NCBI GenBank assembly: GCA_016934095.1
Contig: JAFGTO010000057.1
Location: 1 to 5,666, forward strand
Length of the DNA: 5,666 bases
Origin: Candidatus Glassiibacteriota bacterium
GTDB taxonomy: Bacteria; Gemmatimonadota; Glassbacteria; GWA2-58-10
Reading direction: 5' to 3'
Translations under genes and position numbers: made by a program
The notes under the pieces: model-generated
Database searches by the model: none
Seen by the model: the letters and a program-made list of their open reading frames with translations, nothing else
Told to the model about the DNA's origin: nothing
In this document: piece by piece, positions 4,731-5,666 of the stretch
Numbering within the stretch: the stretch's first letter is position 1
Layout of the letters: each line of letters starts with the position of its first letter

Positions 4731-5666
4731 ATGCTAATCAGGGAACCGGAAATCATCACCCGCCCGCTGAGGGAGGTGCTGGACAGCCTCGACACGGGCG
4801 GCTGCCGCGTCCTGCTCATCCGCTCCGCCCCGCAGAAACTTGTCCTGGAGGGTCTCTCGGCGCTGCGCAACTGGCGGGAGGGCCTGGAGATCAGCGTACT
4901 CTGCCACGACGGCGAGGGCCTGCCCGGCTGCGCCAGCCTGGTATATCCCGACCAGGGGTTTTTCCGGCTGGAGAAGCTGGATGCCGGCTGCCTTCGCCGG
5001 GCGGGTTTCGACCTGGTGCTGGTACCGTACGCCACCGAGCGCAGGCTGCACCCTTACTACGAAAATGTCGACCGTATCGCCCGGGCCACGGGCGCCCCGG
5101 CGGTGGTGATCCTCTACCGGGACCGCACCGCCGCAGCTGTGGATGACGAGCTGCTGGAGCTGAAACGCCGGCTGGTGATCGTGCCATACAGGAAACGCAA
5201 GAGCCGGGCGCTCGCGGAAATCTGCGCTTTCACCGGTGAGGACCTGCAGACTGTCGAGGAAAAATGCGACCGGGCCGGACTGGAGACGGTCTCTCTCTGG
5301 AAGCGGCGCACGCCCTCCACCGATCCCGAGGTCCGCCGCTTTTACCAGGAAAATGCTTTCTATGTTTACGAGCTGATGAAGACCGAGTACAACGGCGGCC
5401 AGGATGAGGTGGTCCAGGGGGTGCTTGCGGAGGTCCGCACCGGCGAGCGGGTGCTGGATTACGGCGGGGGCTGCGGGACACTGTCCATCGCCCTGGCCGG
5501 GGCGGGAGCGCGGGCGAGCCATCTCGACCTGGAGGGAGTGCTGCTGGATTTCGCGGTCTTCCGTTTCGAGCGCCGGGAGCTGACAGTCGGGGTGGTGGCC
5601 GCCGGGGGCGCCGAGCCACTGACTGGGCTCTACGATACGATAGCCTGCATCGACGTGCTGGAGCAC
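4731..5666 (+). CDS. SAM-dependent methyltransferase with uncharacterised N-terminal domain (3' end cut by window)
   Basis: I translated 312 codons from ATG 4731 with no stop; the gene runs past the right edge. Residues 238-312 start a class I methyltransferase: VLDYGGGCGTLSIAL (241-255) is motif I for SAM binding, Asp266 in SHLDLEG is the acidic residue after strand 2, and YDTIACIDVLEH (301-312) is the later conserved strand with the DVLEH signature. About residues 195-235 (TDPEVRRFYQENAFYVYELM onwards) form the helical lead-in usual for these domains. Residues 1-160 alternate strands and helices (RVLLIRSAP, LEISVLCHD, FDLVLVPYATERR, APAVVILYRD), suggesting a Rossmann-like fold perhaps related to glycosyltransferase halves; I do not recognise a family. 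No membrane segment is seen. It is divergent from the acyl operon, so methylation of the same product is plausible but unproven. A catalytic target (O, N or C) cannot be assigned. Confidence 0.85.
   Translation, partial: MLIREPEIITRPLREVLDSLDTGGCRVLLIRSAPQKLVLEGLSALRNWREGLEISVLCHDGEGLPGCASLVYPDQGFFRLEKLDAGCLRRAGFDLVLVPYATERRLHPYYENVDRIARATGAPAVVILYRDRTAAAVDDELLELKRRLVIVPYRKRKSRALAEICAFTGEDLQTVEEKCDRAGLETVSLWKRRTPSTDPEVRRFYQENAFYVYELMKTEYNGGQDEVVQGVLAEVRTGERVLDYGGGCGTLSIALAGAGARASHLDLEGVLLDFAVFRFERRELTVGVVAAGGAEPLTGLYDTIACIDVLEH

Noticed and set aside
4514..5035. N-terminal extension of the MaoC-SDR frame to a start at 5035
   Set aside because: The added 174 codons cross the AT-rich promoter spacer and the antisense of the methyltransferase gene. 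The MaoC domain begins naturally at ATG 4513.
4734..5666. Minus-strand open frame of 310 residues covering the right end
   Set aside because: It is antisense to the + strand frame starting at 4731, which has a ribosome site, GC third-position bias and clear SAM-methyltransferase motifs. The minus frame shows no recognisable family and low-complexity Gln/Ala/Pro-rich text.
1..5666. CRISPR array, tRNA, rRNA, insertion sequence or attachment site
   Set aside because: No spaced repeat array, no cloverleaf or rRNA-like stretch, and no transposase or flanking inverted repeats were seen. The only strong repeats are the hairpin at 19-66 and the 11-bp pair in the spacer.

Overview
The window is GC-rich bacterial DNA, judged by eye from the strong G/C third-position bias. 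It holds a leftward block of four genes and one rightward gene that starts from a shared AT-rich spacer and runs off the right edge. The organism cannot be named from this. Overlapping operon-style genes, bacterial promoter-like boxes and the gene families indicate a bacterium. The mix (FkbH, ACP, MaoC-SDR, GNAT, methyltransferase) fits an accessory cluster for a decorated surface glycan or a small specialised metabolite.

Layout, left to right. Positions 1-103 are non-coding: a G-rich tract and a perfect 23-bp-arm hairpin (19-66) just past the end of the leftward genes. The leftward genes, in order of transcription, are: a MaoC hydratase/dehydratase fused to a FabG-like short-chain reductase (4513 to 3320), a full-length FkbH-type protein with HAD and GNAT-like domains (3272 to 1479), a stand-alone acyl carrier protein overlapping it by 8 bp (1486 to 1253), and a large GNAT-type acyltransferase (1195, or possibly 1231, to 104). 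The 217-bp spacer (4514-4730) is clearly AT-rich and carries promoter-like elements for both directions plus an 11-bp direct repeat near both start codons. Rightward, 4731-5666 encodes a protein with an uncharacterised N-terminal half and a class I SAM-dependent methyltransferase domain, cut by the window edge.

Working model (inference). FkbH loads a three-carbon (glyceryl-type) or related unit onto the ACP. The MaoC-SDR fusion adjusts the oxidation state of an ACP- or CoA-bound acyl chain. The GNAT protein moves the finished acyl group to an amine or hydroxyl, for example on a sugar, and the divergent methyltransferase may methylate the same product. No ketosynthase, glycosyltransferase or aminotransferase is visible here, so substrate and product remain open.

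Several long reading frames lie antisense to these genes, including one covering almost all of the methyltransferase gene. They look like GC-rich shadows and are not annotated.
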